64,000 nt of DNA from Acidobacteriota bacterium (lineage in GTDB: Bacteria; Acidobacteriota; Holophagae; Holophagales; Holophagaceae), in NCBI GenBank assembly GCA_016192145.1, contig JACPUT010000013.1, forward strand, positions 1 through 64,000, read 5' to 3'. The notes under the pieces are model-generated. The model did no database searches. It was not told the DNA's origin and saw only the letters and a list, made by a program, of their open reading frames with translations. The position numbers and the translations under genes were made by a program. Below are positions 16,784 through 24,549 of this stretch, piece by piece; the stretch's first letter is position 1, and the number at the start of each line of letters is the position of its first letter.

Positions 16784-17938
16784 ATGCGCCGCCTCCACCC
16801 CAAGACCGCCGCCCTGCTCGTGACGGCCCTGGCCTTCCACGTGGACATGCTCCTGTACTACCTGCTGGTGCCGCTGCTGCCGCGCTACGCCCGGGAGCTG
16901 CACCTCTCCCAGATGCAGGTGAGCGTGCTGTTCGGCTGCTATGCGGTGGCGCTGCTGGCGGCCACCTTCCCGGTGGCGAAATTCACGGATCGCCACGGGC
17001 GGCGGGCGCCCATGCTCTGGGGGCTCATCGGCTTGGCGGGGACGACGCTGATCTTCGCCTTCGCGAAGTCCTACTGGCTGCTGCTCCTGGCCCGCACGCT
17101 GCAGGGGGTGGCGGGGGCCTTCACCTGGCTGCCGGGCATGGCGCTGTTGGCGGATCACTACCCTTCGGATCAGCGGGGCAAGGCCATGGCCACGGCCTTC
17201 GCGGCGGCGAACCTGGGCGTGCTCCTGGGCCCCGCGCTCTCGGGCTTCCTGGATCACCACGTGGGGCCCTTCGCGCCCTATGCGGTGGGCATCGCCTTGG
17301 TGCTGCTGGATGCCGCGGGGCGGGCCTTCCTCCTGCCGGATGTGGAGGCGGTGCGCGAGGAGGCGATCCCCTTGGGGCGGCTGCTGCGCAACCCCGTGAT
17401 CCGGCTCTTCGCCGGGGCCATGGTGCTGGGGTCCGCGCTGTGGGCGTTGCTGGAATCGACCCTGCCCCTGGATATGGATGCGCGCTTGAAGGTGGGTGCC
17501 CCGGCCATCGGCCTCTGCTTCTCCGGCGTGGCCCTGGCCCACACGGCGACCTCGCCCTTCATGGGCGCCCTGTCGGATCGCATCGGGCGGGTGAAGGTGC
17601 TTCGCATCGGGCTCCCCCTCGTGGCGATCCTCCTGCCGCTGCCCGCCATCCTGCCCGGCATCTGGACGGTGGGTCTCGCCATGGCGGCCCTGGGGATCTG
17701 CTGCTCCTTCATCATGAGCCCCTGCAGCCCCGCCATCGCCGATCAGATCGAGGGGATGGACAGCCGGGCCTTCGCCTCGGGCTTCGCCATCCTGAACATC
17801 TCCTACAGCACGGGCATGATCGTGGGGCCCTACCTGGGCGGCGCGCTGGTGACGCTCTTCAACCTGCCGGTGGCCCTGGCGGTGTGCGGCCTCGGCTATG
17901 GCGCCTACCTGTTCGCCACGCGGAGTGTCAGCGCTTGA
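16784..17938 (+). CDS. MFS transporter
   Basis: Major facilitator superfamily permease of 384 aa with about twelve hydrophobic helices. The loop between helices 2 and 3 carries the MFS signature as KFTDRHGRRAPM, and a half-repeat appears as GALSDRIGRVKVLR in the second half. Helix 4 and 5 motifs (LLLARTLQGVAGAFTWLPGMAL) resemble drug/proton antiporters of the DHA1 type, so export of a small hydrophobic compound or metabolite is likely. ATG 16784 is chosen over the track start because the upstream 16 codons come from the repeat. The 3' end overlaps the convergent methyltransferase gene by 11 bp. Confidence 0.9.
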   Translation: MRRLHPKTAALLVTALAFHVDMLLYYLLVPLLPRYARELHLSQMQVSVLFGCYAVALLAATFPVAKFTDRHGRRAPMLWGLIGLAGTTLIFAFAKSYWLLLLARTLQGVAGAFTWLPGMALLADHYPSDQRGKAMATAFAAANLGVLLGPALSGFLDHHVGPFAPYAVGIALVLLDAAGRAFLLPDVEAVREEAIPLGRLLRNPVIRLFAGAMVLGSALWALLESTLPLDMDARLKVGAPAIGLCFSGVALAHTATSPFMGALSDRIGRVKVLRIGLPLVAILLPLPAILPGIWTVGLAMAALGICCSFIMSPCSPAIADQIEGMDSRAFASGFAILNISYSTGMIVGPYLGGALVTLFNLPVALAVCGLGYGAYLFATRSVSA

Positions 17939-18638
17939 TCGCCCGGTAGATCCAGCGCCCCGCGCCGGGGTACCAGGGCTGGCCCGTGAGGCCGGCGTAG
18001 GCGCGCTCCACCCGGAAGCCCGCGCGGTGGAGGATGTCCCGCACTTCGGCATCCGTGGGGATCCAGATGTCATGGCGGAAGTCTTCGCCGTGGACCTTCC
18101 GCTCCGTCCAGATGCGGCGGCCATCGGGGCTCCAGGTCACCCGCTCGGTGTAGTCCTCGTAGGGGAGCCACTGGCCCACCACGTTCTTCAGGAGGGCCTG
18201 CAGCCGCTTGCGGCCCACGAGATCCAGCACCAGCACGCCACCGGGCCTGAGGGCGCGGGCGAAGCCCTGGAGCTGGGCGAGGTTCTCGGCATCCGTGGCG
18301 AAGTAGCCGAAGGAGGTGTAAGCGCAAAGCACCCCCTCGGCACAGGCGGCCCGGAAGGGCAGGGCCCGCAGGTCCAGCCTCGCCACGGGCCCGGGGAACT
18401 CCTCCCGGTGCCGGGCGAGGTTCAGGGCGCTGAGATCGCCACCGATGACCTCCAGTCCCTGGGCTTCGAGGTAGGGACGCAGGCGGCCCCACCCGCAGGG
18501 CAGATCCAGCACGCGGCTGCCGGCCGGCAGATCCAGCATCCGAGCCAGGGCCGGCCCCTCCTCCGCCGCGTCGGCCACCTTGTCTTGGTAGACCGCGAAA
18601 TAGGCGGGGTGGTCGAAATCCTTGACGAACCATTCCAT
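17928..18638 (-). CDS. Class I SAM-dependent methyltransferase
   Basis: Methyltransferase of 236 aa. Motif I is SRVLDLPCGWGRLRPYL, where the D-x-P-C-G-x-G form is common in small-molecule methyltransferases. Motif II, ending in the acidic residue that binds the SAM ribose, is GLEVIGGDLSALNLA. Later blocks ARLDLRALPF and LRPGGVLVLDLVGRK complete the fold. ATG 18638 (MEWFVKDFDHPAYF) is preferred to the ATG six codons upstream. The substrate is unknown. It is divergent from the Xaa-Pro peptidase, with only 41 bp between starts. Confidence 0.88.
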   Translation of the reverse strand: MEWFVKDFDHPAYFAVYQDKVADAAEEGPALARMLDLPAGSRVLDLPCGWGRLRPYLEAQGLEVIGGDLSALNLARHREEFPGPVARLDLRALPFRAACAEGVLCAYTSFGYFATDAENLAQLQGFARALRPGGVLVLDLVGRKRLQALLKNVVGQWLPYEDYTERVTWSPDGRRIWTERKVHGEDFRHDIWIPTDAEVRDILHRAGFRVERAYAGLTGQPWYPGAGRWIYRAIKR

Positions 18639-18679
18639 CCATCCAATGTGGCACATTGAACGATCGTCCCGGAGTTCCC

Positions 18680-20092
18680 ATGCGCCTTGCGGCCCTACTG
18701 TTCGCGCCCGCCATCCTCATGGCCCAGCCTTCGACCAGCCACCATGGGGTCCGGCTCCCCGGTTCCTTCTTCGCCGGCAACCGGGCGCGCCTCCTCGCCG
18801 AGCTGCGGAAGCTGGGGCCGGGCACGGTGGCGGTGGTGAAGTCCATGCCAGAACAGGCGCGCAACGGGGATTCGACCCATCTCTACCGCCAGGACTCCGA
18901 TTTCTACTACCTGACCGGGGTGGAGGAGCAGGAGGCCGTGGCGATCCTGGATGCGGACAGCGACCAACCCTACCGGTTGTTGGTCCGGGCCCGGAATGCC
19001 AGCCGGGAGGCCTACGACGGCCCCAGGCTGGGGACGGAGGGGGCCCTGAAGGCGGGTGCGGACCACGCCGAATCCTTTCCGGGCGCGGAGCAATCCCTGA
19101 AATCAGCGGTCCAGAGGGCCCGCCGGGTGATGCTCATCTGCAACTTCGATGACGACTTCCGCCGGAAGGTGATCGACTGGGTCCTCCCCCAGGGCAGCGA
19201 CAACAACCACGCGACCTATCAGCGAACCCTGCTGGATGGCCGGAACCTCATCGGGGAAATGCGCCTGATCAAGCAGCCCGTGGAGGTCGAGATGCTTCAG
19301 CGGGCTGTGGATGTATCCATCGCGGGGCATCTGGCCGCCATGAGGGCGACGGCCCGCGCGGTCAATGAAGGCGAGGTCGCAGGGGCCTTCGAAGGCACCA
19401 CCCGCGGCCTCGGGGCGAGGTTCCTGGGCTACGACACCATCGCGGGCGCGGGCCGGAACAGCTGCATCCTCCACTACCCCTTCAATGACCAGGTGCTGGA
19501 AAAGGGCGCGGTCTTCCTGATGGATGCCGGGGCCGAGGTGGGTTACTACACGGCGGACATCACCCGCACCTGGCCCGTGTCCGGATCCTTCTCCAAGGAG
19601 CAGCGGGCCCTCTACGACCTCGTGCTGAAGGCGCAGGACGCGGCCATCGCCGTGTGCCGGCCCGGGCGCAAGCACCATGAGGGATATGACCTGGCCATGC
19701 GGATCCTCAGCGACGGGCTCGTGGATCTGGGCATCCTCAAGGGCGACAAGGCCGAGGTCTACAAGGGCGGGACCTGGAGCCGCTTCACCTTGCACGGGAT
19801 CAGCCATTGGCTGGGCCTGGACGTCCACGACACCGGCAGCTACCACCGGGAGCCCGGCGCCAAGGGCGGCCAGCGCCTCCTGGAACCCGGCATGGTGCTC
19901 ACGGTGGAGCCCGGCCTCTACATCCCGAAGGACGCGAAGGAGGTGGATGCCAAGTGGCTGGGCATCGGCGTGCGCCTGGAGGACGACATCCTCATCACCC
20001 CCGAGGGCCACCGCAACCTCAGCGAGAAGCTGCCGCGCAAGCCCGAGGCCGTGGAGGCCATCGTCAAGGAAGGGCTCCGCGCCAAGAAGTGA
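18680..20092 (+). CDS. Secreted Xaa-Pro aminopeptidase (M24B)
   Basis: Metallopeptidase of 470 aa. A signal peptide (MRLAALLFAPAILMAQ) is followed by the aminopeptidase P N-terminal domain, with the typical SDFYYLTGVEEQEAVAIL block, and the M24 'pita-bread' catalytic domain. Metal ligands are visible in order: Asp in FLMDAGAEVG, Asp in YYTADITRTWP, His in FTLHGISHWLGLDVHD, Glu in MVLTVEPGLYIP and Glu in GVRLEDDILIT. It removes N-terminal residues ahead of proline, here probably in the periplasm. ATG 18680 has GGAG seven bases upstream, and the track start eight codons earlier lacks one. Confidence 0.92.
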   Translation: MRLAALLFAPAILMAQPSTSHHGVRLPGSFFAGNRARLLAELRKLGPGTVAVVKSMPEQARNGDSTHLYRQDSDFYYLTGVEEQEAVAILDADSDQPYRLLVRARNASREAYDGPRLGTEGALKAGADHAESFPGAEQSLKSAVQRARRVMLICNFDDDFRRKVIDWVLPQGSDNNHATYQRTLLDGRNLIGEMRLIKQPVEVEMLQRAVDVSIAGHLAAMRATARAVNEGEVAGAFEGTTRGLGARFLGYDTIAGAGRNSCILHYPFNDQVLEKGAVFLMDAGAEVGYYTADITRTWPVSGSFSKEQRALYDLVLKAQDAAIAVCRPGRKHHEGYDLAMRILSDGLVDLGILKGDKAEVYKGGTWSRFTLHGISHWLGLDVHDTGSYHREPGAKGGQRLLEPGMVLTVEPGLYIPKDAKEVDAKWLGIGVRLEDDILITPEGHRNLSEKLPRKPEAVEAIVKEGLRAKK

Positions 20093-20101
20093 TGCTTCAC
20101 C

Positions 20102-20144
20102 TCAAACGAAGCTGGGGCGCCTGAGGCGCCCCAGCTTCGTTTGA
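20102..20144. terminator. Bidirectional terminator
   Basis: Perfect 20-bp inverted repeat: TCAAACGAAGCTGGGGCGCC, a TGA loop, then the exact complement. The A/T-bearing ends give U-rich tails in both directions. It sits between convergent genes. Confidence 0.9.
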
Positions 20145-20154
20145 AATGGAAGAA

Positions 20155-20715
20155 CTACTCGGCGTCGACGCTTTCCGCCTTGATGAGCTTCACGGGGGCG
20201 GAGGATTTCTCCTTGGCTTCCAGCACGCCCTTCAGCACGTAACGGGTGCCGCGCTTCTGGCCCGTCTTGCCGATGATGCCCTCCTCCTCCAGGTCGGAGA
20301 ACAGGCGGCGCAAGGTGGCGGGGGCGCCATCCTGATCCTTGAGGCCCAAGGCCTCCTGGGCCTCGAAGCTGCTGAGGGAGCCCTTCTTGCGGAGTTCATC
20401 CACGAGCTTGCCGCGGAGATCCTGCTTATCGGCCTTGTTCAGGCGGGCGGCCTTCTTCGCGGCCGTGGAGGTGGGCGGGAGGGCCGCCTCGAAGGCGGGA
20501 ACCACCACCAGGGAAGGTGCGGCCGCGGGTAGGTGGGCGGCGGGGGCCTCCACCAGGAGGCTGTCCATGTAGACGTCTTCGATGAGGGGCTTGAAGATCA
20601 CCACCGTGGAGGCCGGGGAGATCCCGGCCTTCTGCAGCTCGTATAAAATGCCGTTCCCCAAGCTCTTCTTCTGCTCTTTGGTCAGGAGAGGAAGCTGAAG
20701 GGTAATGATGGCCAT
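20155..20715 (-). CDS. Tautomerase-like N-domain fused to winged helix, unknown
   Basis: Protein of 186 aa. The first ~60 residues (AIITLQLPLLTKEQKKSLGNGILYEL and STVVIFKPLIEDVYMDS) match the layout of 4-oxalocrotonate tautomerase-like subunits. The catalytic Pro-1 is absent, since the chain reads M-A-I-I-T. After an Ala/Pro linker, residues ~100-170 look like a winged helix: KQDLRGKLVDELRKKGSLSSFEAQEALGL, TLRRLFSDLEEEGIIGKTG, GTRYVLKG. A ligand-sensing or oligomerising DNA-binding protein is plausible. AGGAG six bases before ATG 20715 fixes the start. It is divergent from a Fur-family gene, sharing an 87-bp AT-rich control region. Confidence 0.6.
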   Translation of the reverse strand: MAIITLQLPLLTKEQKKSLGNGILYELQKAGISPASTVVIFKPLIEDVYMDSLLVEAPAAHLPAAAPSLVVVPAFEAALPPTSTAAKKAARLNKADKQDLRGKLVDELRKKGSLSSFEAQEALGLKDQDGAPATLRRLFSDLEEEGIIGKTGQKRGTRYVLKGVLEAKEKSSAPVKLIKAESVDAE

Positions 20716-20802
20716 GGGGACTCCTGAATATGAGTGAGGGAACAATATGATATACCGCACAAACTCGGATAAAACGGTCTGTTACCTGAAAGGAGTAGAC
20801 TG
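20716..20802. promoter_or_regulatory. Divergent promoter region of the Fur-family gene
   Basis: An 87-bp AT-rich island (ACAATATGATATACC, GGATAAAACGG) separates divergent starts in otherwise GC-rich DNA. TATATC/TATCAT on the minus strand are -10 candidates. The ATATGATATA near-palindrome could be an operator. I cannot place exact boxes. Confidence 0.45.
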
Positions 20803-21315
20803 ATGAGAACGAGGGCGAACATGACTCAGACTCCCAGCCTCCCCGAGGAACAAGTCCGGTTCGAGAGCTTCCTCCGCTCCCGGCAGCTGAAGCTCACCGA
20901 TGAGCGGCGCACGATGCTCCGGGCCGTGTTCGGCGCCGAGCACCACTTCGACGCCGACGAGCTGCACATGGAACTGAAGCGCGAAGGCCACGACGTGAGC
21001 CGCGCCACGGTGTACCGCACCCTGGACCTGCTGGTGCAATGCGGTCTCGTGCGCAAGAGCAGCTTTGGCGACATGCACGCCCATTACGAGGCCGTGCGCG
21101 AGGGGGAGCACCACGATCACCTCATTTGCCTGAACTGCCAGACCATCATCGAGTTCTTCCGCCCCGATCTGGAGGCCCTTCAGGAAGCCATCTGCGTGGA
21201 GCATGATTTCAAGCCCCTGCACCACAGCCATCAGATCTTCGGCCTGTGCGTGAACTGCAAGGACAAGGCGGATGCCGGGCTCGTGGCGCATCGGGTGAGC
21301 CAGCTGAACACGTAG
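20803..21315 (+). CDS. Fur-family transcriptional regulator
   Basis: Metal-responsive repressor of 170 aa. The N-terminal winged helix reads LRSRQLKLTDERRTMLRAVFG ... HDVSRATVYRTLDLLVQCGLV. The dimerisation domain carries the metal sites: HAHYEAVREGEHHDHLIC, two CxxC pairs (CLNC and CVNC) and FKPLHHSHQIFG. HHDHLIC followed by the CxxC pairs is the standard Fur signature; PerR or Zur cannot be excluded by eye. AAGGAG eight bases upstream supports the start. Iron sensing would fit the feoAB operon further along, though no Fur box could be pinpointed there. Confidence 0.9.
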   Translation: MRTRANMTQTPSLPEEQVRFESFLRSRQLKLTDERRTMLRAVFGAEHHFDADELHMELKREGHDVSRATVYRTLDLLVQCGLVRKSSFGDMHAHYEAVREGEHHDHLICLNCQTIIEFFRPDLEALQEAICVEHDFKPLHHSHQIFGLCVNCKDKADAGLVAHRVSQLNT

Positions 21316-21316
21316 G

Positions 21317-21428
21317 GGCTTTAGGATCTTGGCTCTGGGCTTTGGCTGGATCCGACCCACACGGGCTTCAGAGCCGCTGGGTCCGGGTCAGCCAGAGCCC
21401 AGAGCCTAAAGCCTAAAGCCCAGAGCCT
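21317..21428. repeat. Word-hairpin repeat, GGCTCTGG type (second copy)
   Basis: The left arm TTGGCTCTGGGCTTTGGCTGG and right arm CCAGAGCCCAGAGCC... are complementary words. The loop stem is CCGACCCA...TGGGTCCGG. It starts 2 bp after the Fur stop and ends 22 bp before the next ATG. Confidence 0.85.
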
Positions 21429-21449
21429 CCACCGGGTGTACCCTTCTCC

Positions 21450-22517
21450 ATGCCAAAGCTCACCCTCGCCGACATCCAGCGCCTCCCCAAGACCGATCTG
21501 CACGTCCACCTGGACGGCTCCCTGCGGCCCTCGACCATCCTCGAATTGGCCGAGCAGCAGAAGGTGAAGCTGCCCGCGGACACGGTGGAGGGGCTCATGC
21601 CCCACGTCACCAAGGGCGAGGATTGCCCCTCCCTGGTGGAGTACCTCAAGGTCTTCGACATCACGCTCTCCGTGATGCAGACGTACGACAGCCTCGTGCG
21701 CACGGCCTTCGAGCTGGCCGAAGATGCCGCTCTGGAAAACGTCCGCTACATGGAGGTGCGCTACGCCCCCATCCTCCACCAGCAGCAGGGGCTCTCGCTG
21801 TCTACCATCGTGCAGGCGGTGCTGGAGGGCCTGCGCCTCGCGGAGAAGAAATACGACATCAAGACCGGCGTGATCATCTGCGGAATCCGCCACATCAGCC
21901 CCGAGGTGTCGCTCAAGCTGGCGGATCTCACCGTCGCCTTCAAGAACAAGGGCGTGGTGGGTTTCGACCTGGCGGGCGCCGAAGAGAACTTTCCCGCCAA
22001 GAAGTTCAAGGATGCCTTCAGCCGGGTGTTGGCCAACAACATCAACTGCACCCTCCATGCCGGCGAGGCCTTCGGCCCCGAGAGCATCCACCAGGCCGTG
22101 CACCTCTGCGGCGCCCACCGCATCGGCCATGGCGTGCGGCTGGTGGAGGACGGCGACCTCATGAACTACGTGAACGACCACCGCATCCCCCTGGAGTGCT
22201 GCCCCAGCTCCAACGTGCAGACGAAGGCGGTGAAGCGGATGGAGGATCACCCCATCCGCCTTTTCTACGACCTGGGCCTGCGCGTCACCGTGAACACCGA
22301 CAACCGCCTCGTCACGGGCACCACCGTGAGCGAGGAGTTCCTGAAGCTCCACGAGACCCACAACTTCAACCTCGAGGAGATGAAGGAGATCATCATCATG
22401 GGCTTCAAGAGCGCCTTCCTCCCCTACGCCCTCAAGCGCGCCCTGCTCGCCGACGTCGTCGCCGAGCTGAAGGCCTTCAAGCCGGGCAGCCTTGAATCCA
22501 AGCGGGAGAGCCTTTAG
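21450..22517 (+). CDS. add: Adenosine deaminase
   Basis: Metal-dependent deaminase of 355 aa (adenosine to inosine, purine salvage). Zinc ligands and catalytic residues are in place: KTDLHVHLDGSLRP near the N-terminus (HxH), NCTLHAGEAFGPESI (His and Glu), RIGHGVRLVEDGDL, ECCPSSN and VTVNTDNRLVTGT (Asp). The length matches bacterial Add. Adenine deaminase or aminodeoxyfutalosine deaminase are related alternatives; the LHAGE and SSN blocks are compatible with those as well. The gene is bracketed by two different word-hairpins, one ending 22 bp before its ATG and one beginning at its stop codon. Confidence 0.85.
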   Translation: MPKLTLADIQRLPKTDLHVHLDGSLRPSTILELAEQQKVKLPADTVEGLMPHVTKGEDCPSLVEYLKVFDITLSVMQTYDSLVRTAFELAEDAALENVRYMEVRYAPILHQQQGLSLSTIVQAVLEGLRLAEKKYDIKTGVIICGIRHISPEVSLKLADLTVAFKNKGVVGFDLAGAEENFPAKKFKDAFSRVLANNINCTLHAGEAFGPESIHQAVHLCGAHRIGHGVRLVEDGDLMNYVNDHRIPLECCPSSNVQTKAVKRMEDHPIRLFYDLGLRVTVNTDNRLVTGTTVSEEFLKLHETHNFNLEEMKEIIIMGFKSAFLPYALKRALLADVVAELKAFKPGSLESKRESL

Positions 22518-22613
22518 AACGCGAAGAGCGCGAAGAAGTGCGCAAAGAGCGCGAAGAAAAGCGGGTTATCTAATTGGCGCCCTTCGCGCTTTTCTTCGCG
22601 CTCTTCGCGTTCC
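22517..22613. repeat. Word-hairpin repeat, GCGAAGAGC type
   Basis: The left arm GAACGCGAAGAGCGCGAAG... begins at the last base of the add stop codon. The right arm CCTTCGCGCTTTTCTTCGCGCTCTTCGCGTTCC is its complement. It ends 23 bp before the next ATG. Confidence 0.85.
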
Positions 22614-22636
22614 CCTTTTGATGGTGAAATGGAGGG

Positions 22637-23632
22637 ATGCTCGATCGCTTCGCCTCCTTCCTCGACCTGCACACCCGCATCCTCCTGACCACCCACGAGA
22701 ACCCCGATGGGGATGGCGTGGGGGCCATGTTGGGCCTCGCGCGGTACTTGAAGACTCAGGGCAAGGACGTGCGGATCGTCGTGTATCCCCACGTGCCGGA
22801 CAACCTGGCCTGGATGGACACGGAGGCCTGGATCGAGGCCTACGCGCCCGAGGGTGCCCCTGCGGAGCTGGCCGCCTGGCCCGATGCCTGGATCATGGTG
22901 GATGCCAGCGAGCCCAAGCGCCTGGGCAAGTTGCACGCCGCCTTCGAGGCCACGAAGGCCGTGAGGGCCACCCTGGATCACCACATCAAGGACGCGCCCC
23001 AGGGCTACGACGTGGAGTTCACGGATGCCACGGCCACGGCCAGCGGGGAGTTGGTCTACGATCTGGCGGTGCCCCGCATGGGCCTGCCCCTGCCCAAGGC
23101 CATGGCCGATGCCCTCTACGTGAGCCTCGTGAGCGACACGGGCAACTTCCGCCACTCCAACACCACGCCCAAGGTGCTCCGCATGGCGGCTCAGCTCGTG
23201 GAGCAGGGCGTGGAGCCCGCCCGGGTCTACCAGAACCTCTACCACCAGGATCGGCCCGAGCGGTACAAGCTCATGGGCCGGGCCCTGGAGGGGCTGCGCA
23301 TGAGCGCTGGAGGCCGCTTCGGGCTGCTGGCCATCTCCAAGGGCGACCTCGAGGGCGCGGGCGCCGAGTACGACGACCTGGATGGCTTCGTGGACCTGCC
23401 CCTGAAGCTGAAGGGCGTCGAGGTGGCCGGCCTGATGTACGAAAACCGCGAGGGCCTCATCAAGGTCTCCCTGCGCAGCCGGGAGCGGGTCAACGTGAAT
23501 GCCGTTTGCCGGCGCCACGGGGGCGGCGGCCATCGTCTCGCCTCGGGCTGCAAGGTGGAGGGAACCCTGGCCCAGGCCATGGCCACCCTTGAGGCGGAAG
23601 TCACGGCCCAGATCGACCTGGACTGCTGCTAG
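22637..23632 (+). CDS. nrnA: DHH-family phosphoesterase, NrnA-like
   Basis: DHH/DHHA1 phosphoesterase of 331 aa, of the bifunctional oligoribonuclease/PAP phosphatase group that degrades nanoRNA and 3'-phosphoadenosine 5'-phosphate. Metal-site motifs are visible: THENPDGDGVGAMLGL (N-P-D-x-D), MVDASEPKRLG, TLDHHIKD (DHH) and SDTGNFRHSN. The DHHA1 substrate-binding end GGGGHRLASGCKVEG is intact. The length is close to B. subtilis NrnA. Such enzymes replace Orn in many lineages. It stands alone, after a word-hairpin and before ribA, 94 bp away. Confidence 0.9.
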   Translation: MLDRFASFLDLHTRILLTTHENPDGDGVGAMLGLARYLKTQGKDVRIVVYPHVPDNLAWMDTEAWIEAYAPEGAPAELAAWPDAWIMVDASEPKRLGKLHAAFEATKAVRATLDHHIKDAPQGYDVEFTDATATASGELVYDLAVPRMGLPLPKAMADALYVSLVSDTGNFRHSNTTPKVLRMAAQLVEQGVEPARVYQNLYHQDRPERYKLMGRALEGLRMSAGGRFGLLAISKGDLEGAGAEYDDLDGFVDLPLKLKGVEVAGLMYENREGLIKVSLRSRERVNVNAVCRRHGGGGHRLASGCKVEGTLAQAMATLEAEVTAQIDLDCC

Positions 23633-23726
23633 GTACTTACTTCCCGGTGCCTGGTTGCCAGGGGGTCCCTCGGGCCCCAGACTGATGGACCGGTCACAAG
23701 GACCCCTCAAGGGCATCCAACCCTCC

Positions 23727-24395
23727 ATGTCGAACCCGCATCCCCGCCAAGACACCGGCGCGCCCAAGCTCGAGCTCTTCTGCAAACTGCAGGGGGAGGC
23801 GGTTCCGTTCATCGCCAAGGCGAACATCCCCACCCAATTCGGGAAGTTCACGGTGTATGGATTCCTGGAGCACAAGACGGGCAAGGAGCATCTCGCCATC
23901 GTCGCGGGCGAGATCGACGCCCGGAAGCGCATCCCCGTGCGCATCCACAGCGAGTGCTGGACGGGCGACGTGCTGGGCAGCCTCAAGTGCGACTGCCGGC
24001 AGCAACTGGAAGCCGCCCTCACCCACGTGGGCGAGCATGGGGGCATAGTGCTCTACCTGCGCCAGGAGGGCCGCGGCATCGGCCTCCTGAACAAGCTCAA
24101 GGCCTACGCCCTGCAGGAGCAGGGCATGGATACCGTGGAGGCGAACCACGCCCTGGGCTTTCCGGACGACCTCCGCAGCTACGAGTGCGCGGTGGAGATG
24201 CTGAAATTCTTCGGCATCCACCAAGTGAAGCTGCTCACCAACAATCCCAAGAAGATCGGCGCCCTGGAGCTGGCGGGCATCGAGGTGGAGCGGGAACGGC
24301 ACCAGCTGGAGTCGAACCCCCACAATCTCCGCTACCTCAAGACCAAGGCCAAGAAGAGCGGGCACCTGCTGGACTTCGAGGAAGAGGCGCTCTGA
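23727..24395 (+). CDS. ribA: GTP cyclohydrolase II
   Basis: First enzyme of riboflavin synthesis, converting GTP to the diaminopyrimidine precursor; 222 aa. The zinc site is HSECWTGDVLGSLKCDC. The GTP-binding and catalytic segment is LYLRQEGRGIGLLNKLKAY, followed by LGFPDDLRSYECAVEML and LLTNNPKKIGAL. All are canonical for stand-alone RibA, with no fused DHBP synthase (RibB) domain. ATG 23727 (MSNPHPRQ) is chosen rather than the track start inside the preceding gene. No FMN riboswitch is seen upstream, and other rib genes are absent from the window. Confidence 0.95.
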   Translation: MSNPHPRQDTGAPKLELFCKLQGEAVPFIAKANIPTQFGKFTVYGFLEHKTGKEHLAIVAGEIDARKRIPVRIHSECWTGDVLGSLKCDCRQQLEAALTHVGEHGGIVLYLRQEGRGIGLLNKLKAYALQEQGMDTVEANHALGFPDDLRSYECAVEMLKFFGIHQVKLLTNNPKKIGALELAGIEVERERHQLESNPHNLRYLKTKAKKSGHLLDFEEEAL

Positions 24396-24549
24396 CCCCC
24401 TGAAGGGTCCACCGGATTCCTTGGATGGATTCGGGGGGAAACGCAGTCCAGTGATGATGGAAATGTCAGGCGATGGATCCCGGGGAGCCCACTAAACTCG
24501 GGGGAATCTGGCGATATCTTGCCGAGAACTGACGATTGGGTGCGATCTC

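Noticed and set aside
23640-23726. FMN riboswitch before ribA
   Set aside because: The expected conserved FMN aptamer boxes are absent in this short gap.
24396-24549. Lasso-peptide precursor upstream of the asparagine-synthase-like gene
   Set aside because: The only short frame (ATG ATG GAA ...) is 13 codons with no leader/core pattern, and no leader peptidase or recognition protein is nearby.
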